A stretch of 64,000 nucleotides of DNA from Aplysia californica. Lineage: Eukaryota > Mollusca > Gastropoda > Aplysiida > Aplysiidae. Within the stretch, counting starts at the first letter, position 1. The number at the start of each line of letters is the position of its first letter. Both the position numbers and the translations under genes were made by a program. Below the pieces are notes generated by a model. That model had not been told where the DNA came from, searched no databases, and saw only the letters and a list, made by a program, of their open reading frames with translations. The DNA lies in contig NW_004797279.1 in the NCBI RefSeq assembly GCF_000002075.1, positions 243,532 to 307,531 on the forward strand, given 5' to 3'. Below are positions 1 to 12,500 of this stretch, in pieces.

Positions 1-345
1 GTTCGAATCCTGGTAGCGATTGAAAACAATTTACTTCTCTAAAATGATCTCCTTTCACCTCCTTTCCTGCTCTCTCGCATCTACTACAACTATCCTTGGC
101 TCCTTCTTACTGCTGTCTTTCAGCCACACCCCTGATCTTCTGGTAGGAAAGATCTTCTCCTATCCTTCTCGGACAAGGGCGAAAAGTCTCGGAGGTCCCG
201 TGTGCAAGTTGCGCACGTTAAAGATGCCTTAGTGGTCTAAAATCGACAAGAGTAGGCTTTGGCCGCCACCCGGGCAAAATGTCCTACCAACTGAACAAGT
301 TTAATGTGTCCCGCGCGCTCATATGACCTTATGCGCCGTAAAATA
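1..345 (+). repeat. tRNA-derived SINE, long group ('L'), cut by window start
   Basis: The window opens inside a SINE. The first ten bases, GTTCGAATCC, are a perfect Pol III B box. The body then aligns with the longer copy at 38158-38675 (minus strand): both carry the stretches around CCACACCCCTGATCTT and TTCTCGGACAAGGGC. The 3' end (about 312-340) carries the GCGCTCATATGACCTTAT module found at the end of the LINE at 49841-55780. The second half of the hairpin is partly deleted here. The A-box half lies outside the window. Confidence 0.75.
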
Positions 346-1536
346 TTCACACAAAAAATAATTATACGTATTATTAAACTCGCTCTACTTCGTGTAATGT
401 TAGTACATGGAGTGTCTCTGTAATTTTCAGTGACTGGTAGATCTAATATTCTAATCTAGATCTAGATCTATTGGCAATCCAATAGCTTTATTTATTTATT
501 TACTTATTTATTTATTAATTTCAATTTTTGTTTTAATTTTTTTGGGGGAGGGGGTACTTTTACTAAGAAAATACGATGGCCATGGACCTGTTTAGCAGTA
601 ACAAGTAAAACTGAAGACAGGAACGATCGTCAACCTTTTTTTATACTTTTACTTTCGTTTTCTTCGTTCACTGCGAGTTCTTTACCTTGAATTTATATTT
701 TGTTCAAAAGTATGATTTTTTTTCCCCCCCTTCTTCTTCGTCTTCAGAATGGTAACACGTACATGCCGCTTGGCTTTTCTTTTAGCTTGTAAATGCCATT
801 TTCAGATGATAAGTGTGGGAAGCTAAAACTGAATCTTAACCATTTAACAAGAATATCATTATGCAATTATGAATTAAATATTAATACATAATAAACGAGT
901 GTTTTTGTTCCGTAATAAGCAATGTGCTAGGCTATGTTGACGTGGGGAAACCCCCCCTTGAGATGTCAGTTTGCACTCCCTTTACTTCTACTTTTATATC
1001 CAGAAAATATATTATTATTTTCTTACACTTGAAGTTCGTGTAGTTTTCTGTCTTCGATATAAATTATAGTGTGATGGAATCTTGAAATACTTGCTCATTT
1101 CTGAATAATGACCATATATCAACCCCAAAACTGTGATGATTATATCCTGAGCCATGCTATCAACAAACTTGAAGTTTCCCTGTCCAGCATGGCTCATCTC
1201 GTTGTAAATTTGTGTACACACACTCTTTACAGCTCACATTTTGTTGTCCACAATGGAAAGCTTGTCCCTATGTTGTTGCTGTCAGTAGGCTAGGATAAAC
1301 AGACCCATCCGTTATGTGTGGACCTCCAGATTCTAGTTGAAGGTTTGGAGTTGTATTGTGGACTGAATCTATATTTTTATACCCTTTTTTAGTCCCATTT
1401 ATTTGATTTGCTGCCACTGATGACAGTCGAGTGACTTGATGAACTTGATTTGAGTGATGATGTGTCTCCACTTGGTGAATGCCTTTTGAACTGTATGTTG
1501 GCATATGGCCATCATGGGTAAACAAATAGGCCACCT
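346..1536. other. AT-rich non-coding stretch
   Basis: There is no convincing exon. The stretch contains an AGATCT/TCTAGA-rich patch near 440-475, TTTA-type simple sequence near 485-520 and T-rich runs. Short open frames at 1015-1293 have no recognisable domain. Confidence 0.5.
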
Positions 1537-2611
1537 CTATTCTCACCCCGGGTGAGAATAGCGCAGGCGAGTCTTTTGGCTATTCTCACCCGGTGTGCGT
1601 TCACCGATAAGGCTATCGAAGTGGCTAGCCGTACTTAGATCTAGGTTTGGCCCTATCGACTCAAGCCTGTTAAGTACACAGGTCTCATTAGATCTAGATT
1701 CTAGATCTATATCTAGATATAGTAATTATTCAGGTTCAAATACATGCAAGTCAGTAAGGCACCTTTTGGTTTTGTCTGAAATACAAAAACTTTAGGGAAA
1801 GTGGCTATTCTCACCCGCCCAGAAGTTCTTGCAAGATCAACTCCTCCCCTCTTCTCTCTCTCTCTCTGTCTCTTTCTGAATACTGTCTATCGGTGTGGAC
1901 GATCAAATTGACCAAAACAAAGTTAAAAAATGATGTTAAAACACAAAAGTAAATTAATTTGGTTGTCTACAAAGATGCTACGGCTATTTAACTTTTCGAA
2001 TCGAGCCGAACTACGCGGGTCGCCATTTTGTTTTGCCCGGAAATTCTCGCGCTACTCCTCTCTCTCTCTACTGCCCACAGACAAAATTGTACGCTTTTAG
2101 GCTAACAGTAGTAATGGAACATTTATTCACGGCACAGAATTCTACAATTTTTCTGTTATCACTGTAGAATTCTGTGTTAGACGACCAAATTAATTTACTT
2201 TTTTGCATTTTAACATCATTTTTTAACTTTGTTTTGGTCAATTTGATCGTCCACACCGATAGACAGTATTCAGAAATAGACAAAAAGAGAGAGAGAGAAG
2301 AGGGGAGGAGTAAATCTTGCGAGAACTTCCGGGCAAAACAAAATGGGGACCCGCGTAGTTCGGCTCGATTTTAAAAGTGAAATAGCCATAGCATCTTTGT
2401 AGACGATCAAATTAGCTTACTTTTGTGCTGCTATAACGTAATTTTTTCTTTGCTTTTACCCATTTGATCATCCACACCGATAGAAAGTATTCCGAAATTA
2501 GGAAAAACAGGTCTTGTTTCACACCGGGTGAGAATAGCCAACGGTGGCAAGTCTCACCCGGGGTGAGAGGTCGATCGTATTTTTATTCTCACCCCGGGTG
2601 AGGATAGCCAC
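1537..2611. mobile_element. Fold-back-like palindromic element
   Basis: The element is bounded and punctuated by the short palindrome CTATTCTCACC/GGTGAGAATAG (perfect around 1537-1561; further copies near 1579, 1802, 2525, 2553 and 2583). Inside, a block of about 150 bp at 1840-1972 (containing TCTATCGGTGTGGACGATCA) is repeated in inverted orientation at about 2180-2330. A second block (GAGCCGAACTACGCGGGTC, about 1995-2040) is inverted at about 2335-2375. The whole can fold into a long hairpin. No protein is encoded. A copy of the CTAGCCGTACTT repeat lies inside it (1618-1797). The exact outer boundary and any target duplication are unclear. Confidence 0.65.
1618..1797 (+). repeat. Partial copy of CTAGCCGTACTT MITE-like repeat
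   Basis: This 180-bp stretch is nearly identical to 42752-42905 and 44108-44265. It shares GGCTAGCCGTACTTAGATCT at its left edge, then CTCAAGCCTGTTAAGTACAC and CAGTAAGGCACCTTTTGG. The right terminal inverted repeat present in the other copies is missing. It sits inside the fold-back-like element. Confidence 0.8.
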
Positions 2612-2986
2612 TTCCAAATAAATAATGAATTGCATAGATCTAGGCCTAGATCTACCTGTACATAGTATGTTGTCCGCCTGGGCAACAAAGAATGAGTTAA
2701 GAGACTCCAGATCTAGGCCTGTGGTAGGGTATTTCACATGAGAGTGTACTTAGGTAGGCTTTTTAAACGCCAAGCTGAAACTATAAAAGAGTTCATTCGT
2801 TCAGTCAATTTTTTCAATCATTACTTGAAGAATCTAGATTATCTAGTTAGATTTGGCATTTGAATTTTAAAAAACAATCTTTAAATTTAGATTAAATAAT
2901 TTGCTTCCTGATTGTACCATCTCTTTTTTAAACCTGTGGCTGCATTCAGACTGACTGTGAAACTGTTATAATAATAATTATACAAA
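2612..2986. other. Non-coding stretch
   Basis: No exon or element is recognised. AGATCT-rich patches occur near 2633-2655 and 2707-2720. Confidence 0.4.
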
Positions 2987-3570
2987 GTGTATACAGACCC
3001 GGTAACCGGGAACAAAGTCACGAAGTATACAGACCCGGTTGGGGAACTCTTTTGTGATTTCGGAAAGTTTCAGCGCCCAGACCCGGTAGTGTGTGTGTGT
3101 GTGTGTGTGTGTGTGAGTGAGAGAAAGAGAGAGAGAGAGAGAGCAGGGGGAAGTGCTAGAAAAATGTATATATATATGACATGCCCCAGTTGGCAGGAGC
3201 GAACGAGAGAAAGATAGAGTGGGAAATATGTGGGGAGAAAGAGAGAGAAAGAGAAATAGAGAGGGTGACTGCTCGATTGAAATTAAATTACATTGTTCTT
3301 CTTCAAATTGTGATTCCTCCAACTCCAAAACTGAGGAAAAACTATCGTTCCCCGCAATCTTCATTTAGATCTACATCTAGGTTAGCCTCGAAACTAGATT
3401 TAAAATGATTTGTCTGTCTGTCTAGATCTAGACCTCGGCCATAGATCTTGAAAAACCTAGGTCTACCCTGAGCCAAGAGGGCGCTGAAACTTTCCGAAAT
3501 CACAAAAGAATTCCCCTACCGGGTCTGTGTACTTTGTGACTTTGTTCCCGGTTACCAGGTCTGTATACAC
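2987..3570. mobile_element. MITE with about 92-bp terminal inverted repeats
   Basis: The left arm 2987-3078 (starts GTGTATACAGACCCGGTAAC, ends CAGCGCCC) is inverted at 3479-3570 with only a few differences. Both ends read TA-CAGACC, so a TA target duplication with CAG-type termini (Tc1/mariner-like) is possible. The interior is a GT then GA microsatellite (3088-3145) plus unrecognised sequence. No transposase is encoded, so the element is non-autonomous. The high arm-to-arm identity suggests it is not very old. Confidence 0.8.
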
Positions 3571-4581
3571 TCCCCTTAAATTATAAGATCTAGAGTCTAT
3601 AACGAACTCGGATTCGAAGAAAAGAGACGGATTCCCTACTTTTTCTATACCTTATCAACAATTACAAAGTAACTTTGATTTAACGAACACATGAGCCTAA
3701 CAATGCATAATAGAATGTATTTAATATATTATTATGAGCAAACTCGGATTCACCAAAGTTACTTTGATTCTACGGGGTGAACTACCCTTGCTGATGTGGC
3801 TTCACGCATTTTTCTCCCTCTATGAACCTCATCTACTCTATTCCATTGGACCATTGATTTCACCAGCACTGTTGATCACTACACACACTTCCACTTAGCC
3901 TATGCGTACATCAAAATATGTGACTAATCAGAAGCTTTCTTTCACATATAACACATGCGTTGTTGACATGCGCTTAAGACATGATAGAATGTGTCTTAAC
4001 GTGTTCTGGGGTTTGGAGAGGTTGGATGGGAGGGCAGCACACATGTGGCTGTTAATGCATGTTTGGGGCGATAGGGAGGGGTTCTTAGATGCAAGTGTTC
4101 TGCACATGTCACGTAAGCAAAGATCAACCCATTAATTACTGTCATTATATATATCCCTACTCCCCTTCCCATCTTTTACCCCCAGCTACTGAACAATAAA
4201 GGCTAGTTTTGACATTGATATCGAAACCTACTTAATTAATGAATCGCGCATTGGTCTGTGAAAACAAATATGTTGCTGTATGGAAGGTCCTTTGCTACAA
4301 TGCAACTTGTTGCTCACTTTGCTTTAAAAACAAACACTCAGATTCATCGAAATTGAAAGTCAGGCCAGAAGACTTCTCTTTATAATAAGTTTCACTGTAC
4401 CACAACATACACTGCCTTCGCCTGAGATGATCTCCAGTAATGCATGATGATGATGAAGAAGTGTTTCTCTGTAGTCTGTAGGGTTTTGTTTTATATGGGG
4501 GCATCAGTTGTTTTCTCTATCTTGTGAATCTTTTGAGATTCATTGCATAATGTTCTCAGTTGTGTGTCTTTGTGGTTTTAG
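3571..4581. other. Non-coding or intronic stretch
   Basis: No exon could be assigned. If 4582-4929 is the end of an upstream + strand gene, this is probably one of its introns. Confidence 0.4.
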
Positions 4582-4929
4582 CTCTATCAATCTTGCCAGC
4601 AACTTCATTTCCATGGCATGGAGATTAACACTCCAGTGAAACTTGATCTGGATGTCGGGGGAAATGATCAAATTGTAGGTTTCGTAGACAATAATAATTT
4701 CTGTGGATGTAAAGGACATTCAGAGCAGAGTTCAATTAGTTGAAACTGACTACGGGACTAAAACTTTTATTACTGTGATCGTCTTTCTCGTTAGTAAACT
4801 ATACATGGTGATAAGTTTTTGTTGCAACGTTTAGCTGTTGTTATTGCTGAAAGTGCACGCTTTTTGTATTATTTTTTCTTTCAGAAACTTCAAGAAGATA
4901 TCAACAAATTGAGTGGATTTTGGATATAG
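4582..4929 (+). CDS. Putative last two exons of an unidentified upstream gene
   Basis: Two phase-compatible exon-like pieces: 4582-4674, preceded by a T-rich tract ending in TTTTAG and followed by GTAGGT, and 4885-4929, preceded by TTTCTTTCAG and ending in TAG. Read in phase 0 they give a 45-residue tail ending KLQEDINKLSGFWI, hydrophilic and partly helix-like. I do not recognise the family, and no upstream exons were found. The stop lies about 217 bp before the SWEET start codon on the same strand, which fits a compact gene-to-gene junction. The weak donor and short length keep this tentative. Confidence 0.35.
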
Positions 4930-5146
4930 TTTCATTTTTTCTAATAGATCATAAGATAGAGAGGAGGGCAAGACCTTTGTTCATAGAGATCTTCTAAAAT
5001 CTTTCAGAGTCTGGCTAGTTTATGTTTCATTGCTGCTATTTATATATTTCCGGACACTTGTGACTCTGTGTCTTTGAAATTGTTCATCTTGTATTTTTCT
5101 ATTTCATCCTTCAGACTGAGAAGAAGTGAAATCATCATCTTTCACC

Positions 5147-5613
5147 ATGGATTTTGTATCTACGTTGTCTGTGTTGGCAACTGTGACATCATTTGCAATT
5201 CAGCTCATTGGCATGTGAGTAGTTGTTCTTCCCCTTGTAGAGATAAATTGTGTAGTCTCACGAGACCTCTGACAGAAACACCCTAAGCTGAAAAATGACG
5301 ATTGGGGATTTGAGCGCATGAAATTTCATTTACAATTTTATTTTTTCTAGGAACCATCGCAAGGTAGTCCTCACAGCATAGGGGGGGGGGGGGGGCTACT
5401 TGTTTAGTTTTGGGTTTTTTGTTATATGACTAGAGATGTTTTTTAAAAATTCACATTTGAGTTTAATTTTTTCCTTTTAGAAGCTGTTGGGCTGAAAATA
5501 TGTCATATTACATTTATGATCCTGAAGATGATTACCATTTCAATTTAAAATTTATGCTTTTTAATCTCAGACGGTAGTGTTGATAAGCCAAGGAAAATTC
5601 ACAAGTTTAATTA

Positions 5614-5676
<63 letters not shown>

Positions 5677-6475
5677 TATACATATATATATCGGACGCAT
5701 GGACAACACTTGGAAATCAGGTATTAACAATGTACAGTCACACAGCCAGTTATACAAAATACCCCATCTGGTCCCCCAGCCAGGAGAGGGACTGCAATGG
5801 ACTTCTCGGGCCTGGCACAGTGGCATTATTGCATCAAGTGACGCAAAGTGTTACGTTGAAACATTACAAATCAGATCATGTTCTCTCTTTTCTTTTGTTT
5901 TCATCTTAATCTTGGAGAACAGCCTATATATATGGATTGAAAGCTGAGAGGGTTTGTAGTGATAGATCATGTCTCAGTAAGTAAGGTAGCAGGTACAGTG
6001 GAAACCTGATATAACAGGGATGGTGGGACCAGAGGAAAAGTCCTGTTATATCCGATCCTTGTTAAATCAGAAATGCAAGGAAAATAAGCATTTGTGAACT
6101 AATCCAGCTGTACTTATTCATGGGTAGTTTCCCTTGCCACAAGTTCTCATGAACTTTCTCCTTGCCTCCTTAAACCTGATCAGAAGAGCTTGGTCCACAA
6201 CATCTGCATCGGGTAGTCTCATCTTCTTTCGATCCAGAGCACTTTCCATTGGAGCTTGCTTTTTGTCAACAGCCTGGGTTATTTCGTACTTTTTGTCAAT
6301 TAAAAGGCATTTTCTCTTGCGCTTGACATCGTTGGTGACACATTACGCTTGCATGTTGCTAGGTTTCAGGCTAGATTGAGGTCTGCAGCACACCGCAGCC
6401 CTCTCTCGCTTCACACGCTGCGTGTGCTTGCAGTGGCATGTCTTGCCTGCGCTTGCTCCATCGCTGCGTTACTCA

Positions 6476-6555
<80 letters not shown>

Positions 6556-9500
6556 TACTTTTTACACATTGTTAACAAGCCTTTGTCCCTGCTATAACTG
6601 GTTGGGCTCTGATGTGGCCTTGTTATTGCCGATTACTTTTAATAGAGACAAAGAGTAAGAAAAAATGCTGATTTCAAAAATCCCTGTTATTACCGGATCC
6701 CTGTTATTACCTGGCCTGTTATATATGGTTTCCACTGTATTCAGTTGGTGGTTAGGGTCATTAACAATGATCTCGCTGACCACACTGGTACAAACTCCTT
6801 ATTGGAAGAGGTAAACAGATGATGATAAAGATGGCTTGGCCATGTTTTCCATGTGAACAAGTCTTAATATCCCCGAATAGCGTGACCTTGGACGCGACGA
6901 GGGAAAAGAAAGGAACTTCAAAAGTTCCTACAGCGAAACAGTTGGAGATGATAGAGATTAAAAGACACAAAGATGTGAAAGAATTTAGATGACCTGTCTA
7001 GAACAGGTGAAATTGCTGGATACCCTCTCATCTACTGCTACCCATGACTCTTGATGGTGGTACATAATTTATATTTAATTGACTCTTTAAGGAGTGATCT
7101 GTGTGAAATAATAATTTTGAGATTTCTTGCTCACTAAATTTGATTTTATGATGTATCAAGGTATAAGGCATGGTCTCATTACAATAGTTTAATTAATTAG
7201 GAATATAATATGTTCTAGTATTTTTTTAAAGTGCTATAAATCCATTCATAATGTTTCTTTATGGGAAGTAAAATTGCTGTTTTCATTGACTTCATTTCCT
7301 GACAGCTGGCACCTGTATATATTCTTCCTTGCTTTTTATGTTAAGCAGTGTTTTTGCACTACGAAGTTGTCTACTTCCTAGCACAGGTTTTTATGACAAG
7401 TTACGTCAGAGAAAAGTGACACTGAGGTCAGATATTTGTATTGAAGGTGAGTGACTTATGGGGTTCACTAGGGTTATGTTGGTTTATTTATTTATTTATT
7501 TTTTATTCATTTCAAAACTTTCACAGGGAGATGTCTTTTCGAATAGTTCAAAAAGGAAGCACGGCTGATGTTGCACCCGCACCGTTTATTGCTTTTTTTG
7601 TCAGGTAAGCTCCACAGAAGTTCAAGGTTTGAATTTCATGTTGGATCAAGATCTTTTTTTCTTCTTTTTTTTTTTCCTCCTTTTTGTTCCCCACATGGTA
7701 TATTTCTCCTCAGCCTGGTGAGGCCCACTGAAATTCTATCTTCATTATGACCAACATTTTGTAATTTGGGTACTATGTTTCTACAACAACAGCAAAACGT
7801 CAACAAAGTTCACTAATTGAACGAAAAGGGAGGTCCAGAAAATTTCTGCCAGTATTGCAGTCGATGACTGTTTTGTTTTGCAATTTTTATTTTCAAGAGA
7901 ACACAAACCACAAAAAATTCATTTCATTAGGTACAGTATGAAGAATGATCAAGAAGGCAGACATAAATAACATAAATTATGGATAGGAAGCAAAAATGTA
8001 CTTGTTACTCCCTCTGCCCACCCACTGTGGTACAGAGAAAGTTGAACAGAAGCCCTAATAAACAGCTACCATAAGCTGACAGGACACCTTTTTTACTTCA
8101 CAGCAGTTTTTTAAAAAAGAGGGTTTTTTTGTCAGCGTTACCATTTAAATATGGAATGATTCTGAAATTTGAATTCTAATCTATTCAAAAACGAGTCACA
8201 GTTTCACTTTGATTTTTTCGCACAATTAGGGTAACTGAAAAGGCTTTGGATTCAGCAAATAAAAAATGTTCCTAGAGTGTGTGCTGTATTGTTACGAAAT
8301 AGTACCATGACTTTTATCATGGCTTCAATGAAGCTCAAACCCTTCCCACCCCCCGCTACGGTGCTACTGACCGAAGTGTCTTTAGATCATTCCTAAAGGG
8401 GGGAGACATTAACATCTCGAGTTCTTATGCACAGTAGAGTTGTAAATTGTATATGGGCTGATTCATCAATGTCATGCTCATAACTGTGCCTGAACTGCAA
8501 CAGGGAACTGCTGCTTTTTCTTTCCAAATCCTTACTATCGCCATTTTTCCTCTACTTCTTTTGTATGTTTGTCACACTTTTTTGACCCGCTATTTCCGGG
8601 GTGCCTTGATAGTTGAAACAGACTTTGTGCTCTTGAAGCTAGAGAGGTGATTAGAGTAAGTCTGATTCCCTATAAGGATTTCTCTGTTGACATCCACCCC
8701 TTGGCGCTCATATGGCCTTATGCAGTTGCGAGAGCCGTAAAACCTCTGCTAAAACAAACAAACCAGTTCTATTTTCATTATTTCTTTCTTAAATAATAAC
8801 TTTGCCCTCTATTTCACTTACATAAAGCAAAGGGGTTGTGAAAATTCAACAATTTTGGGTGTGTTCCTAGACAAAAAGCAAAATTTGATGCACCATTTTC
8901 TTTCCCTTAGAGCTGAAAGATTTTTGCTTTTTCATTTCAGTGCATGTGTGTGGCTCAAGTATGGGCTGATGATGGGTATCACAAGCGTCATTTTGACCAG
9001 CTGTCTCAGCGCTGTGTTGCAGTTTTTGTACATATGTATTTACTATTTGTACACAAACAAGAAGGTATTAAGATTTGCGTATTGTCCAACTCTTTTAGGT
9101 TAACACTTATTAATGGTTATATGATGGACACCTCTTGAAATGAAACCCCTGAGACTATGATTATTGTTTATTATATAAACATGGACTGAAGTTATGACTA
9201 GAGCATGAATAGAAATGAAAGAAATGTATGGCAGGATCTGAGGCTGTCAGTTACTGTAAGTCGTAAGAGAGTTTAACTGCACAAATTCTGGGATAAACTT
9301 CCAAGATGACTTGAACATTACGAATATTCCCTCACGCTCATGCCATTCAGATAAGAATGAGAGATGATAAAGGTTCGTTCAAGCTAGACAATGCTTGGTG
9401 TGCAAGGATGGGTGCATTACGTCTTGAAGTAACTTGTGTGTGGAACAATTCTTACATTTGTCAATTGTTCAAAGTTAGCTTTAAGGTGTGTTTGATAGTT

Positions 9501-12500
9501 ATGTATCCTCTCCCTGAAGATTCTCATGACTTCTCAGTCACTCTATTTGCTGGCCTGTTCATTTCAATTAATTGTTTTGGTACCCTCCCCCCAGGAGACA
9601 TACATAATAGCAGCTCATTAAGACTTTTGTTATCATATTCTTTGTCTGTCAACTGCCAAGTATCATCTGTAAGGAATACCCAGCAGAACCAGGTATCAAA
9701 CTCACAATTTTTTTGTTGCAAATCTGAATGCCTCAGGGCTCAACTAAGACAGCCCTAATATTGGTTGTTTTTTTTTAAAAGATCATGTTATGTTATGCAC
9801 CTACAGTTTGTTCCAAGTTGTTGTTGTTGTTATCGATCCTGCAACAGCTGGGCCCTCACCCTTCTGTCCAATGCCATGTAGTGATAAGTGCACGTTTGCT
9901 GCAGTTGCTGTAATGTTCCAAAGAGTGTGTTGTCAATGTTAGGTCTCGGAGGGAGAAGTGTACCTCTGATGTCATTTAGGGCTGTGTAGTAGAACAGGTG
10001 ATGATCCTCAGTCTCATATGCATAGTCACACCAAGGACACATTGGAGGAAGTTCTGGTTTTATTCTTTTATATTGGAAACTGAGCTGTATGTGTTCTGTT
10101 CGCTGGGGGAAGATGGTGGTCTGTTCCTTTTTCTGTAAGTGGTTGATATTGTGTTTTCGTTTGTTTTGGTCATATTATGTTTGAAAACTGCTCTGCCTGT
10201 TTTTCCAAGAATGATCAGGTTCAAATGCAATGAATCATTCACAAAGAGATCCTTGCACAAATGAAAAGATCTGTCAAAATTCTTTTACATGTAAAAGTCT
10301 GAATCTTTTCCTTTCCTTTTTTTTTTCAGACTCAGTTCCTAAAAGAAAAAGTATGCCTATTTTTGTGACTTAATTAATCGGGAAGCATATTTTCAACACG
10401 TGAATATCACAATGTCAACTCATCAATAATTTGTTTCTTTATTTTCCTTCCCCAGCACTTTTTGCACCGCTTGCTTCTGATTGGTTTATTCATATTGTTT
10501 ACTCCGCTCATGTATGTGGACTTTTATGAGACGGAAGTGGAGCTAGCCTCAAGACATCTTGGTCTTTACTGCTGCGTGCTCAGTGTTATGTGCTATGCCT
10601 CTCCTATGGCTACACTAGTAAGTATTTATGTGAAATTTAGCTCGTCTGCATTGTTTTCACTATGAGTAACAAAATTAAACCTTTGCATGAGGGTCATAAC
10701 CACTGGTCTCCGTAGACTAAACTTTTACGAAAAGCTGCTCACAACCACAGGTTGCGATATGCATCGGCCTAGTAGAAAGTGATGTATGAAGACAACAAAA
10801 CGGAACTTTGAGGCATACTGCCTAGTAGTCTAAGCAGAATTGATTCTACTTTCAATTGTGTGTCGCGCTGACTGAAAACAATGCCAATTTAGTTTTTTGG
10901 GTGAAATTTTCTCAAGATACCAGTCAGGAAGAAAATCTACGATATATGTCAGATCAGGAGAGTGGTGTTTAGTGTGATCTAGACCTGCCAAATGTGTTTT
11001 TAGACTGATTCAAAAGAGTTTGAGAGGTTTTACACAGCTGAAGCTGCTCAGGGAAATAATGTAACTCAAATAGACTTTCAATCAACTTTCCAGCAAGTAT
11101 ATAAACAGCGTACAGTGAGTTCATAGCTGCGTCATCATTTTCCCTAAGAACATCAACAACAGTTGGGATTTTTTTAATGCGACAGGATTTTAAAAAATTC
11201 TCCACTTATTCATATACTTCATCCAATTTGCCACACATTTTACTTTTATACTCATATAAAGTTTTGAAGAATAAGAAAGTTATGAAGGAAATAAAAGTTC
11301 TCTGTCTGAAATTTCAATTCAGCATTCAGGGGAAATAATGCAATGAAAAATTCAGCAGCCAAAGGGTTAATAAATATTCCAGTCTTGATACCTAACTTTA
11401 GAATGGTTCTTTTCTCCCCTGCCCCAAGGGTGTTTCCTCTCCATGACTTGTGCAACCATAGAAGACATGTTGGTTTACCACATGAGTTCTTTAATTATTT
11501 CTGCTTCTTCACATTTTCTCTCTTGGGTATTTTCTACATTATAATAGCACTGTGTAAGACAACCACCTGTCTAGTAAAGCCACTTTTCTCCCTGACAAAG
11601 GGTGGCTGTCTAAAACTATTTCGATCGCACCTTGAATTCCCCCAGTCATTTTGCTTCTCCCTTGCAGTATAACAAATTTTAATTTTCCTGAGTTAGGTTT
11701 GTATAAGCCTCGATATGAATATCATTTCTGTTGATTTGAAAGGGGAGTGTACTTTTATGGCAGAGATTATGTCAGTTTGGCTGATTGTATTTAAAATAAT
11801 ATGTAACTTTTGTTCTCAGTCTGAGGTGCTTCGCCACAAGTCAACAGATTCTATATCATTACCGTTGTGTCTCATCAATTTTGTGTCTGCTGTTGAGTGG
11901 ACTCTCTATGGATTAGCAATACAAGATAAGTTTGTCACAGTAAGTATCTGCAGAACGTTGTGATTTCTCTCAAAATTTATCAACTGCATCAAAGACAATT
12001 TCACGAGCAATCAATTTCTCTTAAAGGACTTCGGGTTTCACACTAAATTGAGAGCTTCTTTTATCTTTCAAGTTAAAGAGATGTCAAGTAAAATGGTGCA
12101 CAGTGTCGGAGGAAATAAAAGCTAAGTTTTAGTCCTGCTGTCTTTGCTCTTCCAGTGAAGTGAAATCAGCCTCAATGAAGGGTTTGTTGATTGTTCCTTT
12201 TATTTTTTTAAATTCTCTCAAAATAAAAATTTCCTTGAAATTGGTCTTGGAAAATATATAATTTGTTGTTTTTGGTCAAACAGTACTCTTAATGTTCATA
12301 TGCTTGCACTGTCTTTCGTATTTGATATTTATCCAACTCAATGAAAAATTCACAATTCCTGGCTTGCCAACTGCCCTGAATTTCCTGGGACTGTCCAGGA
12401 TTGGGCAATCAGGACTTTGAGAGCCTTATTACGTACACTACACCAAAACCAGTCCCACTTCTCGATGTTTTGGGGGGTAATTTTGGTCCCAATTTAGGTG

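Noticed and set aside
1-10. tRNA gene suggested by the B box GTTCGAATCC
   Set aside because: The following sequence aligns with a SINE copy at 38158-38675, so it is a SINE promoter, not a tRNA gene.
2978-3364. Open frame of 128 codons, minus strand
   Set aside because: It runs through a MITE arm and the GT/GA microsatellite; low-complexity translation.
5577-5909. Open frame of 110 codons across the (TA)n tract
   Set aside because: A YI-repeat translation of a microsatellite.
9357-9758. Open frame of 133 codons on + strand in SWEET intron 3
   Set aside because: No domain. It overlaps a probable SINE and lies between well-supported exons, so it is taken as chance.
10674-11372. Possible TTAA element (TTAAACCTTTGC .. 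CAAAGGGTTAA)
   Set aside because: The ends match only loosely and the left one lacks the expected CCC; not enough to call.
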